Of a stretch of 64,000 nucleotides of DNA, positions 48,801-58,003 are shown one piece after another (position 1 is the first letter of the stretch; every line of letters begins with the position of its first letter). A program made the translations under genes and the position numbers. Origin of the DNA: Liolophura sinensis (taxonomy: Eukaryota; Mollusca; Polyplacophora; Chitonida; Chitonidae); NCBI RefSeq assembly GCF_032854445.1, contig NC_088304.1, forward strand, positions 27,847,732-27,911,731, in the 5' to 3' direction. The notes beneath the pieces were generated by a model. That model did no database searches. It saw only the letters and a list, made by a program, of their open reading frames with translations, and was not told where the DNA came from.

Positions 48801-51800
48801 TTTAAACAGATGCGTGTATATTTCACTGTAAATTTCCACATTTTATCAAACACTACTTCCAAACTAGACTAAATGCTTTCGCAGCACTGTGATGATCATT
48901 ACTTAGAATGTGCAAAACGAGGATCTGACGTTCCCCCTAGGTGTGTGTGTGTGTGCGTGTGTGTGTGTGTATTTGTGGATTTTCTCCTTTCATACTTCTA
49001 CACTCAACAAAAATATAAACACACAAAGTAATTTTATAAGGTTTTGTTTTCCACAAATTTCATGCTGTTTTCACGTTGCCATAGCTCCTGGATCTTTGCC
49101 CTAATGTGAAAATCTGGTTGAAATTGATGCCACAATTGATAATGAACACTTATCCTAATTGCGGAGTGAACACGTTACCTAATACAGAAAGAAAACAACA
49201 GAAAATTGCTTCGTGCATTTATATTTTTGTTGAGTATACGATGTTACATATTGATTTATTTATTTATTTACTTATTTCATTGGTGTTTTATGCCGTACTC
49301 AGGGATATTTCACTTATACGACGGCTGTCAGCATGGTGAAAGTGTTGGATTTTGAGAATGCTACATGTAGCTTACCCGTATCCTGATGGATTGATGAAGT
49401 AAAAGCAGCAATGTACGCGGTTATCGCTGATGTGACGTCGGTTGAGTCCACTCTCATCCTGCAGGTAACGTTCAAACTGGTCGTCTATGTACTTGATGAT
49501 AGGCTGGAAGCTGGACAGAAACACAACATTATTGGAAAAAATACATTCAAATGTTTATGATGTCATTAAAGTAGATCCCCAACAATGAGCTCTCCAAACT
49601 GCAGACAGATAGTTTGATGTTCCCTGAATCCGTTCAGATCTTTCAAAATATCGAAAACGGAAGAAAAATGGCAGAACGTGGTCATCAAACATCAGAAAAT
49701 CTACTCCACTATGATCGAACCACCACTGACCTTGTGACGTCACAAAGGTAAATTCACTGCAGGCATCTGAGCAATGTGAGCAAAAATCAGTCTTTTTCCC
49801 AGATCTAATACGCCTACGACTCTGGTAGCCTATCTTTCAAAATATTTGTTGTAAAGCTGTTTTACTTATATTATTTACAGTGTGCTAATTAAGAGATGTA
49901 CATGTAGGGATAATTAGTATGGAGGGGGTGATTGGGGCTGAGGGTTAAAGAGCTTGAATTCAGGCGATGTGCCTTGCCAGTATGTTCATCCACGACGTCA
50001 TTTCCCAATATGTCCGACCACTGAAGAAAAATATGCATAAAACAGAGCTACTATAAAGAGATATACAGATAGGAGATATGTGTCTCAAAACTTAAGTAAT
50101 TTTGACAATATTTTTGTTAGGTACATGTATACATGTGGTCACTCTACATTTAGAACCAACTGCCTAAGAGCCTGAGTCAACTTTCAGCACAAGAATCTGT
50201 GCTCTACCAACAAAGCGTATATCCCAAATAACGAAAGTAGTATTAATTGTGGGATTTTCCAAATGAAATCCACCGGTTCGCATACCATAAACTATGAAGA
50301 CCTTCAACCAATGAAGTATTTGACAGGTCACATGTCACCTACGGGTGTCTCTGGCCCCGCTAATCACCTATAAAAACACCTGTTGGAGATGGCCCAGCTT
50401 TGTATTTCTGAAGGTCAGCTGAATCCTTCAAAAGTTAGGGTAGTTACACGTAGCTTAGACTAACGGACTGTTGGGGTCACTGAAGTGCCTGGCATAAACA
50501 AATGAACTTCATGTAAGGCTAGCTAATGAGAATATCAAACTCTCATTGCTGGCACTTGATAGGACTCACCATTCTTCTGAGTTGATCGAGTCGGCAAACC
50601 CTGGGGTGTCAACCACAGTCAGCCTTAGCTTCACACCCCTCTCCTCAATCTCCACTGTGGAAGCATCGATCTTCACAGTTTGGCTGATCTTCTCTGTAAC
50701 AATTACAGTTTTCTTTATTTTTAAAGAATACCATGGCAGTCAGCTTTATACAGTAGGTTGAGGAAACTGGAGTGCCCAAGATAAACCACTGACAAGTCAC
50801 TGACTGACTTTCTTGTCTACCAGATTTCCACAATGTTTTAGTTCTTTTAAAAGATTACTTCCGTCAATGCACAAGACTGACGGAGACAACCTGATGAGTG
50901 TCTGCTAGTGCTTACTGTCAGCAAACTCCTACAAAGAGAGGCATGAAATCCAAAAACTGCCCACTCCTAGAGATACATGTATACAGGGTGAGAATAATTT
51001 AGGCATTTTGGTTGAAATCAGAGACGCACTCAACACTGATTGGGGCACATACATGCATAATGCTGTACTGAAGAATTTTCCACTGATCGGGAATGAAAGC
51101 TGGAATGAAGGGCTGTGTGCATCCTAGGCTCTATAATATGCCCATGATTCTCTCTAAACATATTCATAACAGAAACGATTTTTCAATGTACATACATGTC
51201 AACTTGCAAGAAGGCTAGACCTTCTTTGTAGATTTCGTTCACGCCAAACCAGCATGACACACTGAAGGAGCACGCTCAAAGTCTAGCCCTCGTGTAAGTG
51301 AGGACATACCTGAGGCTGTGGGAATGATCCTCTCTGGGTAGAGATCTGACAGGAACAAGCTGTTGACCAGTGTGGACTTCCCCAACCCAGACTCACCTGA
51401 GAAACATGAAAAACAATGGGTAATATTAAAATTTCACCTTTTTCCCCTTTCTTGTAGAATCAAACACATTTTTTGTCCAAATCTTCACAGACAAAGAGGA
51501 AATATTCAGCCATGGAGGTACAAAATTCGACATGAATGAAACTCAAACATGAATGCAGGAAATTCAGCAGCAGGATTGTGGAATGGTTCTGTCAAAACAC
51601 AAGTACTTGTACCTACTCAATCTGACAGACAAACTATTCAAAGCCTTCTTATCTTTTCATAACGTGATGATTACAATTTTACAGGGATGTGTTTAATATT
51701 TTTTCGCATTTTGAAAGTGGACATCAATTTTACTTTTGCAGATCAAGGGCTGTAACTTTGAGCACCTACATGTACAAAACCAATACAAAGATAAGTTAAG

Positions 51801-52344
51801 ACAAATCTGCTACATGAATAGTCACACCATTGCCATCACAAATGTTATAATGTAAATCAGGGCCATATCTAGAGTCACTTTGGTTCTGGGAAATGTTTGG
51901 GCTTCCAAATTGTTGGCTGCCCAAACTGAACAAGCTGCATTAAAACTAACAAGTAAATTAAACAAAAACATGATGGCTTACCAACAGTTTACAGATAAAT
52001 TTCTTTCATTAACAGAACAGACTGATAAGCTCTTAGAAAGCATCATTTTGAGTGGCATTTTTCAAATTTTTAAAATGTCACCATTAAAGTTTGCGATTAG
52101 AACCTTTAATGTTTTTCTAGATACAGCCTTCTACATGCAGCTTGATTCGTTTCAACTTTTGCATTCAACAACTGCATCTTTACAACACTGGAATATACCA
52201 ATAGGTGTAATAATACAGTGCTATCAGCGTTGACTTACCAACCACCATTAAGGTGAATTCAAACCCCTTCTTCACATACTTTCTGTGCACCTGATTGGGT
52301 AGGTTAGCAAACCCCACATACCCAGGCTGCTCAGGGTTCACAAA
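39715..52344 (-). CDS. SEPTIN2: Septin, SEPT2 / Drosophila Sep1 group (10 visible coding exons)
   Basis: Septins are GTP-binding proteins that assemble into hetero-oligomeric filaments at the cell cortex, cytokinetic furrow and cilium base. Ten exons join at 52344-52239, 51396-51310, 50693-50570, 49510-49376, 48308-48191, 47275-47174, 45754-45609, 45207-45106, 40641-40575 and 39813-39715. Every boundary is GT-AG and every phase agrees, giving 361 residues, about full length for the group. Numbered from the first visible residue, the basic segment [11 protein letters not shown] is at 17-27, the P-loop GESGLGKST at 36-44, G3 DTPG at 93-96 and G4 AKAD at about 174-177. The septin unique element ([16 protein letters not shown]) is near 250-265, and a Glu/Lys/Gln/Met-rich coiled coil starts near 315. 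The pattern [20 protein letters not shown] and RMQEM places it with SEPT2/Sep1. The initiator Met is unresolved: either an upstream exon is missing, or translation starts at ATG 52371/52374, which is in frame across the acceptor. Family assignment is near certain; exact orthology is inferred. Confidence 0.95.
39977..40138 (-). mobile_element. SINE family A fragment in septin intron 9
   Basis: TTTATTTATTTGATAAGTGT, CGGCCAGCATTATGGTGGG and AACCCACGACCATCCGC are recognisable. The head is missing. It lies in the intron between septin coding exons 9 and 10. Confidence 0.85.
40575..40641 (-). CDS. SEPTIN2: Septin coding exon 9: start of coiled coil
   Basis: 67 nt. It encodes [20 protein letters not shown] followed by QE, a charged helix leading into the C-terminal coiled coil. 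The acceptor is tctgtaccacag and the donor is CAAGAG|gtatgtg. It begins with a second KPR, giving RKPRKPR across the junction. Confidence 0.92.
41719..41736. promoter_or_regulatory. Strong G-quadruplex motif in septin intron 8
   Basis: GGGGTGGGTGGGGTGGGG: four G-tracts with single-base T loops on the strand opposite the septin transcript. The base pattern is seen directly; function is inferred. Confidence 0.7.
41917..41941 (-). promoter_or_regulatory. Cluster of three nuclear-receptor half sites
   Basis: The minus strand reads AAAGGTCAAGGTCACCAAGG then TCA: three AGGTCA half sites, two adjacent (DR0, including the extended TCAAGGTCA) and one at DR3 spacing. In septin intron 8. Such strings also occur inside repeats, so regulatory use is unproven. 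Confidence 0.35.
44305..44565 (+). mobile_element. SINE family A, near full-length, plus orientation, septin intron 8
   Basis: A degenerate tRNA-like head (AGCCACAGTGGCCGTGGGTG, then GTGAGTTCACATCTAGCTC) is followed by TTCCTCCCACCACAATACTG and a tail AAAACACCAATCAAATCAAA. It is strongly diverged from the 19.8 kb copy. Confidence 0.83.
45106..45207 (-). CDS. SEPTIN2: Septin coding exon 8: end of GTPase domain and linker
   Basis: 102 nt. It encodes [20 protein letters not shown] (end of the GTP-binding domain), then [13 protein letters not shown]. The acceptor is ttttttaag and the donor is CCCAG|gtgagc. Its last 11 bases are repeated at the start of the next exon 4.5 kb away. Confidence 0.94.
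45223..45275 (-). mobile_element. SINE family A remnant beside septin exon 8
   Basis: TTTATTTATTCATTTGATTC, TCGTTTAACACCACATTCAA resembles the SINE tail. It is heavily diverged and lies about 15 bases upstream of the septin exon 8 acceptor. Confidence 0.55.
45609..45754 (-). CDS. SEPTIN2: Septin coding exon 7: septin unique element
   Basis: 146 nt. It encodes [20 protein letters not shown], then [20 protein letters not shown] and FLKLRTML. The acceptor is ttcaaatcttcag and the donor is CTGAT|gtaagt. WGVVEVEN and the following LKLR are diagnostic of septins. The initial ATG is an internal Met codon, not a start. Confidence 0.96.
45854..47173 (-). repeat. Exon-derived tandem array (118/161-bp units) in septin intron 6
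   Basis: The segment starting CTTAAG|GTGAGTG (minus strand) recurs at plus-strand starts 47171 (the true exon), 47053, 46892, 46731, 46570, 46409, 46248, 46087, 45969 and about 45854. The spacing is 118, then six times 161, then 118 and about 115. A 118-bp unit holds the last 72 nt of coding exon 6 plus 46 nt of intron. The 161-bp unit adds a 43-bp internal duplication that creates GATGAG|GTGAGTC. No unit has the exon's 5' half or an acceptor. Counting on the plus strand gives 24 ACTCAC (GTGAGT) sites including the true donor. The leftmost copy has lost its donor (AAGGTTGATG). Confidence 0.93.
47174..47275 (-). CDS. SEPTIN2: Septin coding exon 6: acidic SDEDDEY segment
   Basis: 102 nt, phase 0 at both ends. 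It encodes [20 protein letters not shown] followed by [14 protein letters not shown]. The acceptor is gaactgtttcag and the donor is CTTAAG|gtgagtg. The last 72 nt of this exon together with its donor and 46 nt of intron are the source of the tandem array that fills the following intron. This copy is the only one with the 5' half of the exon and an acceptor. Confidence 0.95.
47685..47932 (-). mobile_element. SINE family A, full-length, septin intron 5
   Basis: The tail TTTATTTAGTTATTTATCTG and GATTGGTGTTTTATGCAG are followed by the body and a degenerate tRNA-like head ending near CAACCACAGAGGCCCC. It lies between septin coding exons 5 and 6. Confidence 0.83.
48191..48308 (-). CDS. SEPTIN2: Septin coding exon 5: G4 base-recognition motif
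   Basis: 118 nt. It encodes [20 protein letters not shown] and [19 protein letters not shown]. The AKAD motif reads guanine. The acceptor is gattttacag and the donor is CAGAGG|gtgagt. The exon ends in phase 0. Confidence 0.95.
48363..48462 (-). mobile_element. SINE family A tail fragment, septin intron 4
   Basis: TTTATTTGATTTATTTACTT, GTACTCAAGAATCTTTCAC and GCCAGCATTATGATGGGAG match the SINE tail half. The remainder is lost. Confidence 0.78.
48941..48972. repeat. GT microsatellite in septin intron 4
   Basis: GTGTGTGTGTGTGCGTGTGT and continuing GT units; simple repeat. Confidence 0.95.
49253..49340 (-). mobile_element. SINE family A tail fragment beside septin exon 4
   Basis: TTTATTTATTTATTTACTTA, ATTGGTGTTTTATGCCGTAC and CACTTATACGACGGCTGTC match the SINE tail. 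It ends only about 35 bases from the septin exon 4 donor. Confidence 0.8.
49376..49510 (-). CDS. SEPTIN2: Septin coding exon 4: NC interface region
   Basis: 135 nt. It encodes [20 protein letters not shown] followed by GLNRR and the conserved [15 protein letters not shown]. The acceptor is tttctgtccag and the donor is TACGG|gtaagc. These are core GTPase-fold residues shared by SEPT2-type proteins. Confidence 0.95.
50570..50693 (-). CDS. SEPTIN2: Septin coding exon 3: switch I / G3 region
   Basis: 124 nt. It encodes [37 protein letters not shown] and the start of SEECF. The acceptor is attgttacag and the donor is AATG|gtgagt. The DTPG motif is intact. The residue two after it is Ala, where most septins have Gly (GFGDA/GYGDA), giving GFADS. 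Confidence 0.95.
51310..51396 (-). CDS. SEPTIN2: Septin coding exon 2: P-loop
   Basis: 87 nt. The acceptor is catgtttctcag and the donor is CTCAG|gtatgt. It completes the G1 motif GESGLGKST, which binds the GTP phosphates, followed by [17 protein letters not shown], the typical septin switch I approach. Phase is 1 at both ends. Confidence 0.95.
52239..52344 (-). CDS. SEPTIN2: Septin coding exon 1 (visible): N-terminus and basic alpha0 segment
   Basis: 106 nt, ending with one base of the first P-loop glycine codon. It encodes [18 protein letters not shown] and then the membrane-binding basic stretch and the strand FEFTLMVV. The acceptor is tgtgtattttcag and the donor is TTG|gtaagt. The frame stays open upstream of the acceptor and contains two ATGs at 52371 and 52374, so the exon could also be initial, with nine extra residues beginning MVDVFVYFQ. 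Septin-2 N-termini are normally a few residues longer than the visible start, so a short upstream exon is more likely. Confidence 0.93.
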
Positions 52345-52460
52345 CTGAAAATACACAAACACATCAACCATCATCAGTTCGGTTGTCCAGGACTGTACGT
52401 TTGTTTGTCTGTATGTTTGTCTGTAATAACTGTTGTCGTTTTGAGAGTTATCAATTAATT

Positions 52461-52478
52461 GGGGGGGGGGGGGGGGGG
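52461..52478. repeat. 18-base G homopolymer upstream of septin exon 1
   Basis: Uninterrupted G run, a C run on the septin sense strand, 117 bases upstream of the acceptor of the first visible coding exon. Length-unstable. Confidence 0.97.
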
Positions 52479-53040
52479 AATATCCTGGTACCAAGAGAAT
52501 ATTAAAATTTTAATGTTATGAGCTTGTTTAAAAGATGAACAAAATGGCGACATGCAGACAAGTGGCAAGGAGTGGTAGTCTCCATTTTTCTCAAATGCCA
52601 AACCTATGCTCATATTTATCACACAACTTAAGACTCAAGTCATAAATTGCACGTCCCTAAAAAGGCAAACTCAAATTGTGGTTAATGCATTCTTCTGCCC
52701 TTAAGAATCAGCGTACAAATTTTGACTACTTTGGAGCAAAACATTTTATTTGTAGCCGTGTTTGTGACTTAGGCCTTAAGATGTTTGATAAATACGAACC
52801 CTGACCATTACTATACAAGTTAAAAACACAAATCAAACAAATACACATAAATCAATACACCAGAGACAAAGCTGATGTTGATAAGAAGCAGGGTGAATCT
52901 CTTTGCTAAAACTTGACCACAAGGCAGCTGTTATGAGTAGTTTTGAGGAAAACATATTAGTACATATACACGTCATAAAACTATGCTCCGTGCTGTCTTG
53001 CCCATCAACTATATCTAGTCACATCTCTCTATGACTTTCC

Positions 53041-53294
53041 CTTCCCAATTACCATAAATTTCCTTTACGACTACATCTACATCTAAGTTCCTTTTTGCCA
53101 GATTCTGACAGATACATTGATTTAAGAAAAGTGTTTTCAGTTTTATCTGCAAAGTAAATGTATGTACATGTGGGATGATATTGTACTGGAAAACTGTAAG
53201 GTTCAACACCAAAAATAATGCATGGGCTTACTGATATTTATAATTTTCCCCTAAAAATGCAATCTTCTGTTAAATTTTTAGGTCATTTAGGGTA
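53041..53294. mobile_element. MITE family 1, copy with internal insertion
   Basis: ATTACCATAAATTTCCTTTA, GGGATGATATTGTACTGGAA and TTTAGGTCATTTAGGGTA match the family; it carries extra sequence in the middle. Located upstream of the first visible septin exon. Confidence 0.7.
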
Positions 53295-53871
53295 TATCAT
53301 AACTGGATGTGGTTAGTTCAAACTACATGTAAATGTCACAACCACCAGTTCCTTAACATGTACACTGGCTCTGTACATGTGCAGTCGGGGCCAAACACTA
53401 CAGTGTTGTAAATTAAAGAATATACTGAGAACTGAGAAATGTACATGTAGCATGAAAGCTTAAACAGACTTGATTTCAACCAATTTGGGACAACTTTCAT
53501 AAGACATTACTCAGATTAAAACACCAAGCCACTTACATGTAATTTAGATCTGAGGAAAGCTATGGAAAATTTATTAACTGTTTTAGGTAGTTAGGTAAAT
53601 ATGGTTAGGTAAATATATACATGTACATTTCTGGGCATAAGAACCATTGGTCACAAAATCATGACCTGGTCACACATAACTGTATATATATACATGCTTA
53701 TATTAGTGTCTACATAAATTTATTTACAGATATTTACAAGGACTTTGACTGGTGTACGTTTAAGACATGTACAATACTAAAGGATACTCCATACTGTACA
53801 TGCACTTATACATACATGCACTTATGTATATCCATCATGTATACAGACTAATATATACATATGTTACTCAG

Positions 53872-54165
53872 TGAGTGAGTGCTTGGGGTTTAACATCATA
53901 CTTAACAATTTTTCAGTCATATGCCGAAAAAGGAATCCTTAGAGTGCATGTAATGTGCCTCCTTGTTGCAGGACGGATTTCCATCGCTCTTTTATCTAGT
54001 GCTGCTTCACTAAGACACCTTACCGCATGCAAGTAAGCCATTATACTGATATGGATCAACCAGTCATTGCACTATCACCTTTACGCTGAACCTAAGGTCT
54101 TTGGTGTGACTCAACCCAGGACTGACCCTGGATCTACCGCTTCCCCAGCGGACAGTGTCAGGACA
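53872..54165 (-). mobile_element. SINE-like family B, long copy in minus orientation
   Basis: Begins AGTGAGTGAGTGCTTGGGGT on the plus strand (the tail), then CCTCCTTGTTGCAGGACGG and TTTCCATCGCTCTTTTATC, and ends near CTGGATCTACCGCTTCCCCA. It corresponds to nearly the whole 63.4 kb copy. Confidence 0.78.
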
Positions 54166-54503
54166 GTAATATACAGCCATGTACAGACAAGTTAGTCATC
54201 CTCAGAAACTCTCCTTATCTCACAACCCAGCTGGATTTAGCAATGTGAGGAATTCTGAGCCAGATTTTTGTCAGCCAACAGAACAAACACCTGGTACAGA
54301 TCCATTACAGATGGATACATGAATAAAGACTACATTTCATCTGGTGCTCAATGGAGGTTTACAGATGATGTGGCACAAATGATTAGGTGGGTGAACAAGG
54401 CATACAAGGAGTTCATTACTATTGGATACAACCCATATTTTGGGAATATGCAACATGAAAGTTGAAAAAAAAGTTTTATAGTCCAAAATCACAAAAATAT
54501 CTG

Positions 54504-54716
54504 TACCCTACTTCTTCTAATTTTGGGGACAGATATTAGTAGTGTTGAAAGTAGAATACTACATTGCTTTATCAGCTTTTTGGAAATATAAAGATATGAG
54601 TATGTTGTTCATTAGACGGTCTAACCAGTGACAAAAAAGAAACTTAATATTTCTGCAACAATTACATATATGTTAGCTAAAGTGAGCAGAGCAGGTGTCC
54701 CATAAATTAGAACAAA
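54504..54716. mobile_element. MITE family 3, copy 2
   Basis: TACCCTACTTCTTCTAATTT, GGGGACAGATATTAGTAGTG, then GTTCATTAGACGGTCTAACC and GAGCAGGTGTCCCATAAATT align to the 21.6 kb copy end to end. Confidence 0.75.
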
Positions 54717-55609
54717 CACAACAAAATATTGCCTTAAATAAAGTGTCCACATCACTTTTAAGTTTTGAACACAACTTTCTGTTATTAAACTGTTAAATGT
54801 ATATATGTATGTAAGAGTAGCTGATCATACAAACTTGCTAACTATATGAAACTGTACACACATGAACATGTATACATTTATCTTACATAGTAAATAATAC
54901 AAAAATATGCACACATAAAAATAAAATCTATTTTTTTATGCAAAATTCAGGATAATTTTAATAAATCCTAAGAGTTGCACAAAGATATTTGAAACTCAAA
55001 ATATAGAAAACAAAATTTATACATGTTGCTTAGAGCTTCACTGTGTGTATATATCCCATGTAAGGTGTGAATGTGTGCACGAGCCAAGGTTGACAGCCAT
55101 TTCTGCAGAATACCTCTGTAATTATCTCTGTAATTAATACAGGGCACCAGGAAGGATGGTGAACCACGTGTACATATAACCCATGTACCATATGGTGTAG
55201 TCACCTCTCCTCAGTTCTGTTGTATGTACTTTATTTGTATTTGGTAAGTGAGTTAGTCAGCTGGTTGCCATGGAATTCCATGTTATTGCTGACCTGTTTA
55301 TGTTTCCCTATTCCTTGTGTATTTTGTCATAATCCCCTCCATCCCCACCCCAACTGGCAACCTTAACCTTCATGTGTAAAGTCTGTAGTGAAATGGGTAC
55401 AACTTCACTGACATGAACCACCTGGGAAAGACATTTCATTATCAGACAGTGTTGGTTAGCTCACCACTCCTAGGAGTCTGGTATGGAGAAATGTCTGCAC
55501 CAAACTCCCCGCGCTGATGTACAATGTGTGAATCTCTGATATTCGGATTTTATGTATCTGTATAGACTGTGATTTCATGATTTCTTATTTCAGGGCAGCA
55601 ACTGAGATA

Positions 55610-55860
55610 CCAAAGACCGAAGACATGACATAAGACACCTTACTCCACCTCAGCCCTCCAACACTATCACATTGTACACTGTATGCTGACACCAGACCAA
55701 CCAGTCCTGTTTCTTAGCTTTAACTTTTTAGTGCTAAACACCAAGCAAAGCAGCAACTAGTACTGTTTTTAAAGTCTTTGGTATGACCCTACCCGAGTTT
55801 GATTCACGTGAACGCTCTAACCATTACTGGATAGATCAAATTTTACGTCTAACGCCTGTG
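55610..55860 (+). mobile_element. Dispersed repeat (shared with 60.53-60.65 kb)
   Basis: Shares a block of about 40 bp (CTGACACCAGACCAACCAGT, CCTGTTTC) with 60,590-60,630, followed by GTTTTTAAAGTCTTTGGTAT and GATTCACGTGAACGCTC. Two copies in the window make it a repeat family, probably SINE-like. Ends not defined. Confidence 0.55.
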
Positions 55861-55984
55861 CATGTGGCTCTGACCCACAAAACACTCCAGGAAGACACCA
55901 AATGTGACACCCTTTATGATCAATACATGTCCATGTATATATAGAGACGATAGATTTGTTGAATTGCATTAATTGCTCCACCTT

Positions 55985-56200
55985 ACATGTATCTCTTACA
56001 TGCCATAGAAATTTTCAGTGGGATTCATGCATCTTTTCACTTTGAATTTCGAGCCAACACTACATTGGTTGGGATGACCAATTCCAGGGCTTCAGAAAAG
56101 GTATAATTTTATCTGTCTACAGTACACATCATAATGCCCTCAGAATGGGCCTAAATAAACATTTTGCAAACATGCAAAAAAATGTCAAAGAATGACAATA
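55985..56200. mobile_element. MITE family 2, diverged copy
   Basis: CAACACTACATTGGTTGGGA, AGGTATAATTTTATCTGTCT and TAATGCCCTCAGAATGGGCC match family 2; the termini are degraded. It lies beside a family 1 copy. Confidence 0.65.
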
Positions 56201-56330
56201 CGGTAGCATGTTACTGCTTCATGTTAATCCATGGACGTCCCTGTACGAATAAGTACCTCCTTAGTACAAACTACAATGTTTCAATGTATGAAGTGCTGTG
56301 CTAACTGATACAGGTACATGTGATTACTCC

Positions 56331-56549
56331 TCATGACCTAAACAATTTGCCCACAACACTGCATTTTTATAGGCAAATAAATGTCACAAAATATTAGTTT
56401 TGGTGCTGAAACTTAATACAATTTTCCACTAGAATATCACCTCATGTTCTAAGCAAACTTCAAAACAGCTTCCTAAAATCGCTAGAGCTCTCAGAATCAG
56501 GAAAACTGGGCAAGTTAATCATGGACGAATTTTGTGGTCATTTAGGGTA
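56331..56549. mobile_element. MITE family 1, copy
   Basis: TAGGCAAATAAATGTCACAA, TTTTGGTGCTGAAACTTAAT, TCAGAATCAGGAAAACTGGG and TGTGGTCATTTAGGGTA. Same orientation as the 18.5 kb copy. Confidence 0.75.
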
Positions 56550-57173
56550 TATATGAATTAATACGTGCACATGTATGGCAGACATTTATATAGAAGGCAC
56601 TACCCCTTGGTAACAATCTGAGGGTAACAAGTAGTTTCCAATTACTGACAAAAATGCCAGCCCTAGCCATGTGGTATCCATGTGGACTACTGTAGGCTGC
56701 CTTCTGGTATGAGGTTACATGTGAATGTAAGTGGTATGTATCATCAAACTACATGTACTTCACTGAGTATCTAGGCTCGGCTGTTTAATGGCAGTACGCA
56801 CAAAATCGTAACGAAATGAAACGGAAAATGAAGTGGTCAGGATTATAAACAGTGACCTCAGCAAAATTAACATTCCTCTCTATTATTACATGTATGCTGT
56901 TACGGCAGGTCATTGTGCAAATTCTTTGGTGCCACTATAGAGTGTGCATGCCTGCAAATACTGCCACTGGTAAAACAGTTTAAATATCCCATGCATACTA
57001 AAGAATAAATGTGAACTTAAAAGTCATTTACATTTTATCCTAACTTCGTTTTCATTGCGTCCATAATTTTGTACAATGGCTTAAGGATTTGCCTACTAGT
57101 ATTTGTCCAACACATCTGACGGACATGTTTTACAACACTAACTTTGATACTGTACATTAACTTTATACATGTA

Positions 57174-57197
57174 AGTATGTATGTATGTATGTACGTA
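57174..57197. repeat. TATG tetranucleotide repeat
   Basis: TATGTATGTATGTATGTACG; short simple repeat. Confidence 0.9.
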
Positions 57198-57522
57198 TGC
57201 AATATAATACTGGACTACACATTGCATATTAGTGTACTTGTAATGTGTTGACTACACACATTCTGATTGGTACACATGTTACTAGAATGTACATGCAGTT
57301 TTGTGACATCATCATAATTTTGGCAGCTGTCCAGATTCACATTATGCAGTACATGGATATCTAAATTAATCTTTTTGTATGTACTGTAAAATAAATTGTA
57401 AGCCACAGATTATAGTACATACTATTGTATACACAAAATATACCATACTGTACACTTCAAATTGTGCCTGTGTAGTGTAGGGCCATTGAGAACTTTAACA
57501 AAGTACATACATGTATACTGTA

Positions 57523-57729
57523 AATCTTCAACCTTTTCAATCACTAAAGCTCTTTTTTCAGTGGAATTTATACATACAATTGCATGACAATGACACCAAA
57601 AATGAATTTCCTAGTACCAGTAAAGATGCAAGCATTATAAGGCTGTGCAGATTTTGTCTCCAAATCCCTGAGTTCTCAAAATGTTTCAAAATATTGGTCG
57701 CGATGATGAGTAAAAAGGTTGAAGGATTA
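57523..57729. mobile_element. MITE with AAATCTTCAACCTTTT termini
   Basis: AAATCTTCAACCTTTT on the left and AAAAGGTTGAAGGATT on the right are inverted repeats with one mismatch. The termini resemble family 2 and the interior (TGCAGATTTTGTCTCCAAAT) is partly related. 207 bp, non-coding. Confidence 0.75.
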
Positions 57730-57923
57730 TGGTACATGTAAATTACTATATGTGTACTTAAACACAGCTTAGTTTTACAACACGTACTGTACATGTACAC
57801 GTAGGTTCTTGTAAGTACAGAACTTCTCCAATTAATGTGACTTATGCACCAGATTGCATAACATGGCAACATTTGCCGGAAGTGGTCTCCCCACCACACT
57901 ATTTTCAATTCCAAAATGTGTAC

Positions 57924-58003
57924 CTCGTAATCTGACGTACTTGACACTTCAGAAATTTGGCTACTCTTCAGCTGGCTTCCTCTGCCTAACAGTGAACTCT
58001 GCA
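57924..58003 (-). other. Candidate Ser-rich exon upstream of septin
   Basis: The acceptor gacattctgtag is followed by 80 open nt encoding QSSLLGRGSQLKSSQISEVS and STSDYE, ending in phase 0 at TACGAG|gtacac. The end phase would join to the septin exon at 52344, and serine-rich variable N-termini occur in septins. The donor is weak and the plus strand is also open (ATGGCAACATTTGCCGG start), so this is tentative. Confidence 0.18.

Noticed and set aside
48534-48872. 112-codon plus-strand frame in septin intron 4
   Set aside because: Antisense to the septin, AT-rich, no domain or splice context.
51880-52233. 117-codon plus-strand frame in septin intron 1
   Set aside because: Antisense and ending at the septin exon boundary; no recognisable family.
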